Below, in pieces: positions 39,855 through 49,386 of a stretch of 64,000 nucleotides of DNA; the stretch's first letter is position 1, and each line of letters begins with the position of its first letter. The translations under genes and the position numbers were made by a program. The stretch is from contig NZ_AXVR01000009.1 in NCBI RefSeq assembly GCF_000484695.1, positions 1 to 64,000 on the forward strand, written 5' to 3'. The notes beneath the pieces were generated by a model. That model was given only the letters and a program-made list of their open reading frames with translations. It did not search any database and had not been told where the DNA came from. This DNA is from Salinispora cortesiana. Its GTDB lineage: Bacteria; Actinomycetota; Actinomycetes; Mycobacteriales; Micromonosporaceae.

Positions 39855-41840
39855 GTGGCTGGGTTCTTGCTTCGTCGGCGGATTTCGGGTCGCCCTGTTC
39901 GGATGTCCGTGATCTGCTGGGTAACCGTCGCCGCCGCGTTGCTCGTACCATCTGCGGCCTCCGCCACCGTCCCGCCGGTGCCCGAGACCCAGATCCTGGT
40001 GTCGAGCGATCCGGTGGACGAGACGCCGCACGCCCGCGACGGCGAGGCCCGGGCCTTCGCGGAGATCGGCTCGATGGTGTACGTGGGGGGCACCTTCACC
40101 CAGATCCGGCAGGACCCGACCGCGGCATGGGTCAGCCAGCGCTACCTGTTCGGCTACGACAAGGCCACCGGGGCGATCTCGACGACCTTCCTGCCGGTGC
40201 TCGACGGTGCGGTGAACTCGCTTGTCGCCGGCCCGAACGACACGTTGATCGTCGGCGGGGCCTTCCGGAACGCCAACGGGGTGTCCCGGAAGAATCTGGT
40301 GGCGCTCGACCCGATTACCGGCGCCACCGTCGACAGCTGGGTGGGTCGCTCCGACGGCGGCAACGTGCGGGACATGGCGCTGCACGGCGACTGGCTCTAC
40401 CTGGCGGGTGCCTTCAACTGGGTGAACGGCACCCCGCACGCCGGGCTCGCCCGACTGCACGCCGGCACGGGGGCGATCGACCCCACCTTTGCCGTCAACG
40501 CCACGGTGGGGCGAGGCGGCACCAGTTCATACGTCTGGACCATCGACGTCTCCCCGGATGGGCAGACGTTGGTAGCGGGCGGCAACTTCACCGATGTCAA
40601 CACTCTGTCGCGGAACCAGATGGCGCTCGTCGACCTCTCCGGCACACCGAGCGTCCTCGACTGGAGCACGGAGAAGTTCGTGGCGCCGTGCGAAGGACGG
40701 CCGGCCTTCTCCTACGTGCAGGATGTCCGGTTCGGCGGTGACGGCAGCTGGTTCGTCGTTGGCACCAACGGCGGTTCGGGCTGGCCGGCGGGGTACTGTG
40801 ACGCGCTCGTGCGCTTCGAGACCGCAGCCCGCGGCGACGGTCAGCTCGGCACCTGGGTGAACTACACCGGTCGGGACACCATCACCTCGGTCGAGGTGGT
40901 CGACAATGTCATCTATCTCGGTGGGCACTTCCGTTGGCTGAACAATCCGACCGCACATTGGGGCGGCGCTGGCGACGGTGCCATTGACCGGCTTGGTATC
41001 GCCGCGGTCACCCCGGCCACCGGGATGCCGGTGAACTGGAATCCGCGTCGCAGCGGTGGCTCGTCGCTGCCCGCCGGCACCAGTCCGTGGGGCTCCACCG
41101 TGCCGGTGCTCTGGCGCGGCAACGACGGGCTCTATTTCGGGCACAACTCCGACGGCATGGGGGGCGAGTACCACGGCCGGCTTGGGATGTTCCCCCGCTC
41201 CAGTGGTCGGACGATCACCCCGAAGAACCCGTCGACCGCGACCAGCGGCAATCTCTACCTGGGCATCGGGGAGGGCGAGTTGGCCCGGGTTCCGTTCGAC
41301 GGCACCGGCATCGGCGCACCGACCATGGTCAGCCAGCCGAACTACACCGGCGCTGGGGCGACCTGGGGAATGAGTGACCGGATCTACTGGGCACACACCG
41401 TCGCCGGGACCCCGACGGGCAGCCGGATCGACATCTCGATGTTCCCCGGGGGCGTGATCGGTGTCCCGTGGGAGTCGTCCGGCTACAACGACTGGTTCGA
41501 CGCGTCGGAGCTGACCGGTGCCTTCTTCCTTGACGGGCGCCTGCACTACACCCGGGCCGACTCCGACGCCCTCCACTACCGGTACTTCGAGACGGACGGG
41601 AACTACCTCGGTGCCACCGAGTTCACCCTGCCCACCACCGGGGTCGACTGGTCGACGGTGCGGGGCACGGCCTGGGTGGACGGCAGGATCGTGTACGGAA
41701 GCACCGACGGGAACCTGCGTAGCGTCCCCTTCCGGCCGGCGGCCGACCCGGTGGTGGACGGCGCGGAAAGCGTCCTGCTCGTGACCGCGAGCCCGGAGCT
41801 GACCTGGTCTACTTCGCGACTGTTCTTCGCTGTGCAGTAA
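39855..41840 (+). CDS. Secreted beta-propeller-like protein of the polysaccharide cluster
   Basis: 661 residues. Signal peptide with hydrophobic core WVTVAAALLVPSA and probable cleavage after ASA at residue 37. The mature protein repeats a motif of type (L/V)xxGGxF followed by a loop: VYVGGTFTQI, LIVGGAFRNA, LYLAGAFNWV, LVAGGNFTDV, IYLGGHFRWL, about 45-60 residues apart. This is the delta-60/DUF5122 kind of blade, so a propeller is expected. No catalytic residues recognised. GTG 39855 follows GTGGAGGC. As first gene of the block it may bind or anchor the polymer on the cell surface. Confidence 0.75.
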   Translation: MAGFLLRRRISGRPVRMSVICWVTVAAALLVPSAASATVPPVPETQILVSSDPVDETPHARDGEARAFAEIGSMVYVGGTFTQIRQDPTAAWVSQRYLFGYDKATGAISTTFLPVLDGAVNSLVAGPNDTLIVGGAFRNANGVSRKNLVALDPITGATVDSWVGRSDGGNVRDMALHGDWLYLAGAFNWVNGTPHAGLARLHAGTGAIDPTFAVNATVGRGGTSSYVWTIDVSPDGQTLVAGGNFTDVNTLSRNQMALVDLSGTPSVLDWSTEKFVAPCEGRPAFSYVQDVRFGGDGSWFVVGTNGGSGWPAGYCDALVRFETAARGDGQLGTWVNYTGRDTITSVEVVDNVIYLGGHFRWLNNPTAHWGGAGDGAIDRLGIAAVTPATGMPVNWNPRRSGGSSLPAGTSPWGSTVPVLWRGNDGLYFGHNSDGMGGEYHGRLGMFPRSSGRTITPKNPSTATSGNLYLGIGEGELARVPFDGTGIGAPTMVSQPNYTGAGATWGMSDRIYWAHTVAGTPTGSRIDISMFPGGVIGVPWESSGYNDWFDASELTGAFFLDGRLHYTRADSDALHYRYFETDGNYLGATEFTLPTTGVDWSTVRGTAWVDGRIVYGSTDGNLRSVPFRPAADPVVDGAESVLLVTASPELTWSTSRLFFAVQ

Positions 41841-41927
41841 GGCAACTGACTATCGTCGATTATGGTGGATGACTCACGTTGGCTGGCGGTGAGTTGTGCC
41901 GTCGTCCCCTGACGGGGGGGGAGATCG

Positions 41928-42470
41928 TTGCGGAGCATCCGCCGTGGTGTTGGGGTAAGAGCCGGGTTCGCGCTGAAGCGTGGCTGGTACCGGTTGCGCT
42001 ATCCGAGGCTGAGTCTCGGCCGGGATGTGGAGATCCGGGGGCGGGTCCGGCTACGCCGTGGTGCACGGGTGCGTATCGGTGACCGGACTCGGATCAACAA
42101 GCTGGTGCGGTTCGCCGGTCCAGGGGAGGTCCACATCGGAGCCGACTGTCTGTTGAGTGCGACCTGGGTGGGTGCCTGGACCTCGGTCACGGTCGGTGAC
42201 CGTTGCCTCTTGTCGAACTGTGAGGTGCGGGACAACGACTTCCACAATCTGCGGCCCGAGGTGCGACACGACCCGCCCAGCCCACGTACCCGAGCCCCGA
42301 TCGTCCTTGAGGACAACGTCTGGATCGGCGCACACGCACTCGTGCTGAAGGGTGTGCGGATCGGCCGAGACAGTGTCGTGGGCGCCGCCACGGTGGTCCG
42401 GACGGATGTCCCGCCCCGGGTGGTGGTTATTGGAAACCCGCAACAGACGGTGAAGAATTTCAATGACTAG
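41928..42470 (+). CDS. Left-handed beta-helix acyltransferase (WcaF/LbH type)
   Basis: 180 residues with hexapeptide repeats: LGRDVEIRGRVRLRRGARVR, VHIGADCLLSATWVG, VTVGDRCLLSNCEVRDNDFH, APIVLEDNVWIGAHALVLKG, VRIGRDSVVGAATVV, ending in VIGNPQQTV. Such enzymes transfer acetyl groups to sugars of surface polymers. The likely start is TTG 41928 with a G-rich site directly upstream. The end overlaps the next gene by eight bases, placing it in the operon. Confidence 0.85.
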   Translation: MRSIRRGVGVRAGFALKRGWYRLRYPRLSLGRDVEIRGRVRLRRGARVRIGDRTRINKLVRFAGPGEVHIGADCLLSATWVGAWTSVTVGDRCLLSNCEVRDNDFHNLRPEVRHDPPSPRTRAPIVLEDNVWIGAHALVLKGVRIGRDSVVGAATVVRTDVPPRVVVIGNPQQTVKNFND

Positions 42471-44142
42471 CGCCGCTGGTGGTGGCTGGACCGCCAACGC
42501 CGCCTCCAGTGGGGCGACCGTGGGGCGAACGCTCACCCTGACCGACCTGCTCCGCGTGCCGCTGCACCGGATCCCGGTGCTGGCCGGCGCCGCCGTGCTC
42601 GGGCTGCTCGCCGCGCTCGGCTATGTGCTGCTGGTGCCGAGCGCGGTGACCGCCGACGCCGTGGTGGCGGTCCGACCGGTGGTCACCGATGCCTTCACGC
42701 CGAGCGGCGCGTCCGCCGACCGCGCGGTGAACATGAACGTGGAGCGTGGCATCGCCACCGGGACCGAAGTGGTGCGGCGGCTGGTGGACGGCACCGGCCG
42801 GGACCAGCGTGACGTGCAGGACGCGCTTGAGCTCGAGGTGCCGACCGGTGGCCAGATCCTGCGTTTCCGATTCACCGCGAGCTCACCCCAGGAGGCGGTC
42901 GCCGGCGTCAACCTCGCCGCAGCGGCCTATCTGGACGTGCGTCGCACCATGTATGAGCAGCAGCGGGCGGACATCCTGCGCTCGTACGACGAGAGCATCA
43001 GCAAGGTTCAGGCGCAGCAGGAGGCGTTGCAACGTCGGATTGCCAGTGCGCGGGAGGGCGAGGCGGAGGCGGCGGTGGCCGAGCTGTCCGGTGTGAACAG
43101 CCAACTGGTCCAGCTCGGCTCAGCCCGTACCGAGATCGCGGCGGTCGATGTCAACCCCGGCTGGGTCACCCGCGAGGCGGAGACGAATCTGGTCCCCTCG
43201 GGGGGCAATCGACTGCTCCACCTACTCGCGGGACTCCTGGGCGGTGTGCTGCTCGGCGTCGTGCTGGCCTACGGGTGGGAGTCGGTGGACCGGCGCATCC
43301 GGTCGGTTGACGACGGCCGGGACGCTACCGGCCTGCCACTGCTCGGTACCGCCCGCGGCCCGAACGCGCGCGGCTCACGGCAGGCCGTGGATGCCGACAT
43401 CCGGTACGTGGCGATGGCCATCGCTGGGCGGACTCGGGAACCGGCCCGGATCGTGTTGTTGACCACCCGGGGGGATCAGACCGTGCTGAGCGCCGGGCTG
43501 GCGGTGGCGCTCGCGGCGACCGGCCGGGAGGTGTACCTCGCCGATGACATCGGTCGCCTCGGACGGTTGCGCAGCGAGGTGCTGGCTGGCGTGGCGCGCC
43601 TGCCGGCGGCAACAGCGAACTCCGCCCGGCCGGTGGTGCCGCAGCCGCGCCAGGGCCGAAGGACGGCCCCCGTTGACGAGGTCACCGAGCAGATCACCGT
43701 CCGGCGACCCTCCCCCCGCCCGACCGCTCTTCCCCGCCAGACCACCGTCCAGCGCGCGACCGCGGCCGGCCACGTTACTGCCGCCAACGGCCCGGCGCCC
43801 AACGACCCGGACGGCACGATCTTGCTGCCCCGGATCGCATCCACCGCGCCGAACAGCGGAAAGAGCGCAGTCGGAGCGCCCGGCGACACGGTGGTGGTCG
43901 GCGCCGGCGCCATTCGGTTCGGCACCTGGCGGCAGCGGGCGGCCAGCCGGGTGGTGCTGTTCAACGCCCCGCCGGCGGAGGCCGATGAGCGGGGCGTCGC
44001 GGCGGCCCGACAGGGCGCCGCGGTGGTGGTGGTCGAGCAGGACCAGACCCGGCAGAGCGACCTACGTCGGCTGGCGGAGCGGCTGCGAGCGGCCGGCGTG
44101 GCTCCCCTCGGCTTCGTCCTCACCCACCGCGGTCGGGGCTGA
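42463..44142 (+). CDS. Wzz/BY-kinase-like chain-length protein with degenerate kinase half
   Basis: 559 residues. The N-terminal Wzz-like part has two spans (about 39-62 VLAGAAVLGLLAALGYVLLV and about 250-272 LLHLLAGLLGGVLLGVVLAY) around an extracytoplasmic coiled loop (YEQQRADILRSYDESISKVQ). A region laid out like a bacterial tyrosine kinase follows, RIVLLTTRGDQTVLSAGLAV, but the Walker A GEGKST is replaced. A 100-residue Thr/Pro-rich linker comes next, then a segment equivalent to the kinase end (VVLFNAPPAEADERG). It probably sets chain length without kinase activity. Confidence 0.75.
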   Translation: MTSAAGGGWTANAASSGATVGRTLTLTDLLRVPLHRIPVLAGAAVLGLLAALGYVLLVPSAVTADAVVAVRPVVTDAFTPSGASADRAVNMNVERGIATGTEVVRRLVDGTGRDQRDVQDALELEVPTGGQILRFRFTASSPQEAVAGVNLAAAAYLDVRRTMYEQQRADILRSYDESISKVQAQQEALQRRIASAREGEAEAAVAELSGVNSQLVQLGSARTEIAAVDVNPGWVTREAETNLVPSGGNRLLHLLAGLLGGVLLGVVLAYGWESVDRRIRSVDDGRDATGLPLLGTARGPNARGSRQAVDADIRYVAMAIAGRTREPARIVLLTTRGDQTVLSAGLAVALAATGREVYLADDIGRLGRLRSEVLAGVARLPAATANSARPVVPQPRQGRRTAPVDEVTEQITVRRPSPRPTALPRQTTVQRATAAGHVTAANGPAPNDPDGTILLPRIASTAPNSGKSAVGAPGDTVVVGAGAIRFGTWRQRAASRVVLFNAPPAEADERGVAAARQGAAVVVVEQDQTRQSDLRRLAERLRAAGVAPLGFVLTHRGRG

Positions 44143-44144
44143 CC

Positions 44145-45536
44145 GTGCCCGTGGGTGGGACCCCGGCAACGAGCGAATCGGCCGGGGACGGGGCCACCGA
44201 AGTCCTTCCGTCGCCACCCCCACCCCGGCTACCGATCTGGCCGCTGGCGTTGATGTTCGGCCTGGTGCCGATCTGGTGGCTGGCCGGCGCGTTCTACCTG
44301 GGCTGGCCGCTGCTGGGCGCGGTGCTGCTGGCCCTGCTGCTGGTTCGGGGTCGGGTTCCACTGCCGCCGGGCGCTGGGATCTGGCTGCTCTTCCTCGCCG
44401 TCGTCCTGGTCAGCGCCACCCGGCTGGGGTCGCCCAGCTCGGTGTTGACCTTTGGGCTGCGGCTGGGCTTCTACGTCACCGCGCTGGTGGTCGGCGTCTA
44501 CGTCTACGTGGTGGCCCGGGAACGGGCCGGAGGCAGCGGGGTGCTCCTGCCCCTCTGCGCGTTCTGGCTCGGGTTGGTGGCATTGGGCTGGCTGAGCGTG
44601 CTCGCACCCCGGCTCGGCATGACCACCCCGGTGGAGGTCCTGCTGCCCGGCGCGATCGCCGCGGAACCATTCGTCCACGACATGGTCCACCTCTCTACCG
44701 CCGAGTACAGCGCCCAGTCGCTGAACCCGATCTACCGTCCCGCGGCGCCGTACGCGTACACCAACAACTACGGCAGCGCGTACGCGATGTTGTTGCCCGG
44801 TGTGGTCGCGGTGATCATGCTGCGGCGGCGCGGGGTGCTGCGCTGGCTGCTGCTCGGGTCGCTACCGCTGTCCCTGGCACCGGCCTTCCTCACGTTGAAC
44901 CGAGCGATGTTCCTCAGCCTCGGCGTCGGCCTGCTGGTGCTCGGGGTTCGGGCCGGTCGGCACGGCAACACCCGGGTCGCCACCTCGATTGTCGGCGTGC
45001 TGCTGGTGGGCCTCCTCGCTACCGTTTTCATCCCGGTTACCCAGCTGATCGGGGACCGGGTCGGGAACAGCGGCACCAACACCGACCGGCTCGCCCTCTA
45101 CGGTGCGGTACTCGGGCGGGTCGGTGACTCGCCGTGGCTCGGCTATGGCGCTCCGGTGAATGTCGACACGGTCTCGGCCCAGGCCCCGATCGGCACCCAG
45201 GGACAGTTGTGGATGGTGCTGTTCAGCCACGGGATCCCGGCTCTGCTGTGCTTTCTGGCCTGGTTCGTCGTGGCTGCCCGTTGCTGTGCCCGGGCGGCCT
45301 CGCCGGCGGGGCAGTGGCTGGCGATCGTCCCGGTGGTGTGCCTGGTGCAGATCCCCTTCTACGGCATGGCCAACCAGAACCTCGCCGTCGCCTTCTACGT
45401 GATCGCCTTCGCCATGGCCCGCATCGAGGGTGAACCGGCACCACGGCCCCGACCCCCGCTGGACCCCGGCCCGGCTGGACCGGCACGAGGGGCGCCCCCG
45501 CGGCTGCCGACGACTCTTGACCGGACGGCCGCATGA
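44145..45536 (+). CDS. O-antigen polymerase/ligase-like membrane protein (Wzy type)
   Basis: 463 residues with 10-12 hydrophobic spans. A large outer loop (about 175-205) contains AEYSAQSLNPIYRPAAPYAY. The later TLNRAMFLSLGVGLLVLGVR and the segment YGAVLGRVGDSPWLGYGAPV with a closing GQLWMVLFSHGIPALLCFLA match the Wzy/WaaL polymerase region. It would join repeat units outside the membrane. GTG 44145 lies two bases after the previous stop. It overlaps the flippase gene by ATGA. Confidence 0.8.
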   Translation: MPVGGTPATSESAGDGATEVLPSPPPPRLPIWPLALMFGLVPIWWLAGAFYLGWPLLGAVLLALLLVRGRVPLPPGAGIWLLFLAVVLVSATRLGSPSSVLTFGLRLGFYVTALVVGVYVYVVARERAGGSGVLLPLCAFWLGLVALGWLSVLAPRLGMTTPVEVLLPGAIAAEPFVHDMVHLSTAEYSAQSLNPIYRPAAPYAYTNNYGSAYAMLLPGVVAVIMLRRRGVLRWLLLGSLPLSLAPAFLTLNRAMFLSLGVGLLVLGVRAGRHGNTRVATSIVGVLLVGLLATVFIPVTQLIGDRVGNSGTNTDRLALYGAVLGRVGDSPWLGYGAPVNVDTVSAQAPIGTQGQLWMVLFSHGIPALLCFLAWFVVAARCCARAASPAGQWLAIVPVVCLVQIPFYGMANQNLAVAFYVIAFAMARIEGEPAPRPRPPLDPGPAGPARGAPPRLPTTLDRTAA

Positions 45537-47113
45537 CCGCCGGCACAGCTCCGGCGGCGTCGTCCGGCCGCGCCGCCGGGTGGTCGGACGAGGCGGAGCG
45601 CCGGAACAGTGCGCGCAGCGGGGTCGCTGGGCTGCTCGGCGCGGCCACCAGCGGGCTCTTCGGCTTTCTCCTTGCGGTGGTGATCACCCGTGGCTACGGC
45701 CCCACCGGCTCCGGCGTCTTCTTCACCGCGATCGGGGTGATCACAGTGGCCACCGCGGTGTGCACGCTGGGTGCCGAGACCGGTCTGCTGTGGGCGCTGC
45801 CCCGCCGTACCGCGGCCGGGGGGCGGGGGGACGCCGCCCGGGTGCTGCCGGTGGCCCTGCTCCCACCGTTCGTGGTTGCCGCCGTGGTCGCGTTGGCGGG
45901 GGTGCTCGCCGCCGACTCCCTGGCGCCCGGGGTGTTCGGGCCGGCCGCCGGGTCGCAGCTGCTGGCGGTGAGCTTCGCCGCCGTTCCGGTGGTCGTCCTC
46001 CTGACGCTGCTGCTCGCCGCGCTGCGGTGCGTCCGGCCGATTCGGGCGTACGTGTCGGTGCAGTTCTTTCTCCTTCCGGTGGCCCGGCCGGTCCTGGTCG
46101 GCGTCGCGGTCCTGGTCGGCGGTGGCCTGGTGGCCGGAGTGTCCGCCTGGCTCGCTCCGGCCGCACTGGCCCTGCTGGTCTGCCTGGCCCTGGTCGGGGG
46201 GCCGTTGCGCATCGGGCGGGGCGCTCGGCTCCGCCCCGGACCGCGGGACTGGTCAACCTTCTGGCGGTTCGCGCTGCCCCGGGCCGTCTCGGCCGCCATC
46301 GACGCCGGCAACCTGTGGATCGGGGTGCTGTTGACCTCGGCACTCGCCGGGGCGGAGGAGGCCGGTGTGTTCGGTGCCGTCGGCCGGTACGTCCTCGCCG
46401 GCCAGCTCGCCATGCAGGGGCTGCGGGTGACGGTGGCACCCCGGCTGTCCCGGCTGCTCGGCGCGGGCCAGACGGTCCTCGCGGCGGCCGTGCATCGGCA
46501 GTTGACCACCTGGGGGCTGGTGCTCTCCTGGCCGGTGTATCTGCTGCTCGCTGTCTTCGGGGTGGCCTTCCTGGACCTGTTCGGGTCCGGCTTCACCGCC
46601 GGAACCACCGCGCTGACCGTCCTCGCACTGGCCATGCTGGTGCGCACGGGTGCGGGCAACGTGCAGAGCCTGCTGCTGATGGGGGGCCGCAGTGGCCTAC
46701 ACCTGGCCGCCACCCTGGGTGGGCTGCTGGTGACGGTCTCGCTCGGCCTGGTGTTGATCCCTGCGCACGGTGCCACCGGGGCGGCGGTGGCCTGGGCGGC
46801 GGGCATCCTCACCGAGACCCTCACCGCCGTGACGTACGCCTGGCTCGTGGTGCGGCACCCGCTGGTGGACCCGGCGATGCTGCGCGCGGCGGCGATCACC
46901 ATCGCCGTGGTGGGCTCCGCCGCCGGGGTGGGGGTGCTGGCCGGCGGGCGGGGCACTCCCGGCCTGCTGGTGGCGGTGGCGGTGCTGGCCGTCGGCGGCG
47001 TCGGGGCGTTGTCCCGAATCCGGCCCGACCTCGGGGCGAGCCTGCGGCAACTCCGTGGCGGAGCGATGGCCGTCTCGGCCACCCCCGGCCTACCCGAGCA
47101 GAAGGAGAGGTGA
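45533..47113 (+). CDS. Polysaccharide flippase (Wzx/MOP family)
   Basis: 526 residues, about 14 spans. The opening ARSGVAGLLGAATSGLFGFL and VVITRGYGPTGSGVFFTAIG are the Wzx/RfbX start. Later AGEEAGVFGAVGRYVLAGQL-type repeats and DLFGSGFTAGTTALTVLALA match MOP exporters. It would carry lipid-linked repeat units across the membrane. Coupled upstream (ATGA) and downstream (GTGA) to its neighbours. Confidence 0.87.
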   Translation: MTAGTAPAASSGRAAGWSDEAERRNSARSGVAGLLGAATSGLFGFLLAVVITRGYGPTGSGVFFTAIGVITVATAVCTLGAETGLLWALPRRTAAGGRGDAARVLPVALLPPFVVAAVVALAGVLAADSLAPGVFGPAAGSQLLAVSFAAVPVVVLLTLLLAALRCVRPIRAYVSVQFFLLPVARPVLVGVAVLVGGGLVAGVSAWLAPAALALLVCLALVGGPLRIGRGARLRPGPRDWSTFWRFALPRAVSAAIDAGNLWIGVLLTSALAGAEEAGVFGAVGRYVLAGQLAMQGLRVTVAPRLSRLLGAGQTVLAAAVHRQLTTWGLVLSWPVYLLLAVFGVAFLDLFGSGFTAGTTALTVLALAMLVRTGAGNVQSLLLMGGRSGLHLAATLGGLLVTVSLGLVLIPAHGATGAAVAWAAGILTETLTAVTYAWLVVRHPLVDPAMLRAAAITIAVVGSAAGVGVLAGGRGTPGLLVAVAVLAVGGVGALSRIRPDLGASLRQLRGGAMAVSATPGLPEQKER

Positions 47114-47121
47114 GGTCCGTC

Positions 47122-48021
47122 GTGTCGGCGATGCGGGACCGGGTGAAGCGGTTCGTGCCGGACCAGGTGACCGAGCGGGTGCGGGAGTCCCTCGTTGGCT
47201 ACGGGGTGCAGACCAGCGACCGGCGGCCACTGCCAGATTTCCTGGTCATCGGCACCAAGCGGGGCGGCACCACGTCACTGTGGAACTATCTGATTCAGCA
47301 TCCGCTGGTGCCGCGGCTCTTCCCGGCCTGGAACACGAAGTCCACGCACTACTTCGAGGAGCACTGGCGGCGTGGCGAGGCGTGGTACCGCTCGCACTTC
47401 CCGACTCGACGCCAGCGGGCGGCGCTACAGCGGCGGCACGGCGGCCCGGTCCGGGCCGGTGAAGCCGCCCCGTTGTACATGTTCCACCCGCTCGCCGCGG
47501 AGCGGGTCGCCGCGCTGATGCCGTCGGTCAAGCTGGTCGTGCTGCTGCGCGATCCGGTGCAGCGGGCCTACTCACACTGGAAGGAGCGGCGCACCCACGG
47601 CATCGAGCCGCTGGACTTCGCCGCCGCCCTCGCCGCCGAGCCGGGGCGCACCCGGGGGGAGTGGGAGCGGCTGGCTGCCGAGCCGGAGTACGTCAGCGAG
47701 GCCTACGACTGGTACACCTACCGGGCCCGGGGCCGCTACCTTGAGCACCTTCAGCCGTGGCTGGACCGGTTCGACCGTACGCAGTTCCTCTTCCTGCGCA
47801 GCGAGGACCTCTATCGAGACGCCCGGTCAACGTATCGCCGTACCCTGTCCTTCCTCGGGCTGCCGGCGTACGACCTGGCGAACTTCCGGGTCTACAACGA
47901 CCGCCGCTCCGCGCCGCTGGACCCGGCACTTCAGGCGGAGCTGACGGCCTACTACCGCCCCTACAACGAGGCGCTGCGGCAGCGGCTCGGAACGGACCTC
48001 GACTGGTCGGACGGCGCCTGA
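47122..48021 (+). CDS. PAPS-dependent sulfotransferase
   Basis: 299 residues. The 5'-phosphosulfate loop is FLVIGTKRGGTTSLWNYL near residues 40-57 and the 3'-phosphate motif is LVVLLRDPVQRAYSHWKE near 137-154. Further on come LFLRSEDLYRD and a C-terminal YYRPYNEALRQRLG. This is the architecture of Sulfotransfer_1/heparan-type enzymes, which move sulfate from PAPS to sugar hydroxyls. GTG 47122 is chosen; GTG 47110 in a GTGA overlap with the flippase stop and ATG 47131 are alternatives. It implies a sulfated polymer. Confidence 0.85.
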   Translation: MSAMRDRVKRFVPDQVTERVRESLVGYGVQTSDRRPLPDFLVIGTKRGGTTSLWNYLIQHPLVPRLFPAWNTKSTHYFEEHWRRGEAWYRSHFPTRRQRAALQRRHGGPVRAGEAAPLYMFHPLAAERVAALMPSVKLVVLLRDPVQRAYSHWKERRTHGIEPLDFAAALAAEPGRTRGEWERLAAEPEYVSEAYDWYTYRARGRYLEHLQPWLDRFDRTQFLFLRSEDLYRDARSTYRRTLSFLGLPAYDLANFRVYNDRRSAPLDPALQAELTAYYRPYNEALRQRLGTDLDWSDGA

Positions 48022-49283
48022 TGATCGAGCCGGCCACTGCCTCCGCCGACCCGCGGACCCGGACCGACGGGTTGGGTTGGGTCACCCGGGCGGTCTTCGG
48101 CGCCGAGCCGGTCGGGCTCACCGTGGACGGTGCGTCGCCGGCTGGGCGCCGGGCGGTGGCGCGGTACGCGATTGTGCCCTCTGTCCGGCGGGCCCAGTTT
48201 CTGTTGCCGTTGGGCTCCCCGCGGGCAACGGCGGCGTCGCTGCTGGCGTACAACGCGCTGCGACCACCCCGGGTGCGGGCGGTGCGAGCGGTTCTCGGTG
48301 GGCTTGCCCGGCTCGGTGGGGTGGAGCTGGTCCGGTTCCCGGTCTTGACCGTGTCGCTGCCCGATGCGGTCGCCGCGGAGGAGGCGTTGCTGGTCCACCG
48401 ACTCGCCGCACTGCTGGGCGGGGGAGCCGCGTACGCGGCGTGTGGGGTGCGACCGCCGGATCCGAACCATAAGCCGACCCTGCAGCTGTTCGCCCCGAAT
48501 GGCCAACCGCTCGGTTTCGCGAAGATCGGCTGGAATGACGCCACCCGGGCCCTGGTGGCCGCCGAGGCGGCGGCCCTGCGGGAACTCCCCGCGCTGGCCC
48601 GGGTGCCGGACCACCCGGTGCCGCCGCGGCTGCTGGCCGAGCTCCGGTGGGCCGGGCGCTCCGTCGCGTTGGTGCAGCCGCTGCCACCGGCGGTCCGTGG
48701 GTTATCCACCACTGCCGAGCCCGAGGTCGCCGCGGTGCTCGCGGTCGCTCGCCGGGGCCGCCCGCCCGCCCCGCCCCGGCCACTGGCCGGCTCGAGCTTC
48801 CTAGCCCGGCTCACCCGGAGCACGCACCGGGCCGCCGCCAGGATGTCGGCCGACACCCGGGCGGTCGTGGCGGCGGACCGGCTGGCTTCGCGGCACGGGG
48901 AGACCCCGGTCGAGTTCGGGCACTGGCATGGCGACTGGGTCCCGTGGAACCTCGGTCGGCATGCCGGCCGGCTGGTGGCCTGGGACTGGGAGCACAGTGC
49001 CCCGGATGTCCCGGTCGGCTTCGACCTGGCGCACGACGCGTTCCAGCGGGCCCTGGTGCTGCGGGGTTCCTCCGTCGCCGTCGCGGCCGACGCTGTTGAT
49101 CTCCAACTCCGACGGTACGGCGACGCGCTCGGCCTGAACCGGGCTGGGCAGCGCCTGGTGGCTGACGCGTACCTGCTGGAGCTGTGGCTGCGGACCTGGC
49201 GCCTGGCCAACGCCGGGGCGGGCTGGAACCCCGCGCTGCACCCCGCTCTGCTGGAGCTCTTCGCGCAGCGGAACCAATGGTGA
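48021..49283 (+). CDS. Aminoglycoside-phosphotransferase-fold protein, possible sugar kinase
   Basis: 420 residues. C-terminal half has the APH catalytic loop FGHWHGDWVPWNLG (HGDxxxxN) and the metal site VAWDWEHS, around residues 300-335. Upstream KPTLQLFAPNGQPLGFAKIG could be the ATP-binding lobe with its Lys. The first 130 residues are helical and unlike known APH proteins. Within this block it may phosphorylate a sugar or lipid intermediate; antibiotic resistance is less likely. ATG 48021 overlaps the previous stop by one base. Codon 48702-48704 is TTA. Confidence 0.65.
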   Translation: MIEPATASADPRTRTDGLGWVTRAVFGAEPVGLTVDGASPAGRRAVARYAIVPSVRRAQFLLPLGSPRATAASLLAYNALRPPRVRAVRAVLGGLARLGGVELVRFPVLTVSLPDAVAAEEALLVHRLAALLGGGAAYAACGVRPPDPNHKPTLQLFAPNGQPLGFAKIGWNDATRALVAAEAAALRELPALARVPDHPVPPRLLAELRWAGRSVALVQPLPPAVRGLSTTAEPEVAAVLAVARRGRPPAPPRPLAGSSFLARLTRSTHRAAARMSADTRAVVAADRLASRHGETPVEFGHWHGDWVPWNLGRHAGRLVAWDWEHSAPDVPVGFDLAHDAFQRALVLRGSSVAVAADAVDLQLRRYGDALGLNRAGQRLVADAYLLELWLRTWRLANAGAGWNPALHPALLELFAQRNQW

Positions 49284-49386
49284 CAGTCCGGTTACCCGAT
49301 GTCCCCACGGCGCGATACGTGGTCTGCTTTCGCAAGCCATCGATCGGAGCCGAAGCGGACCGAAGGAAGTGGACGGTGAGGCGCGC

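Noticed and set aside
45430..47109. Long upstream extension of the sulfotransferase frame
   Set aside because: Gly/Arg-rich shadow of the flippase gene; the family core begins after 47122.
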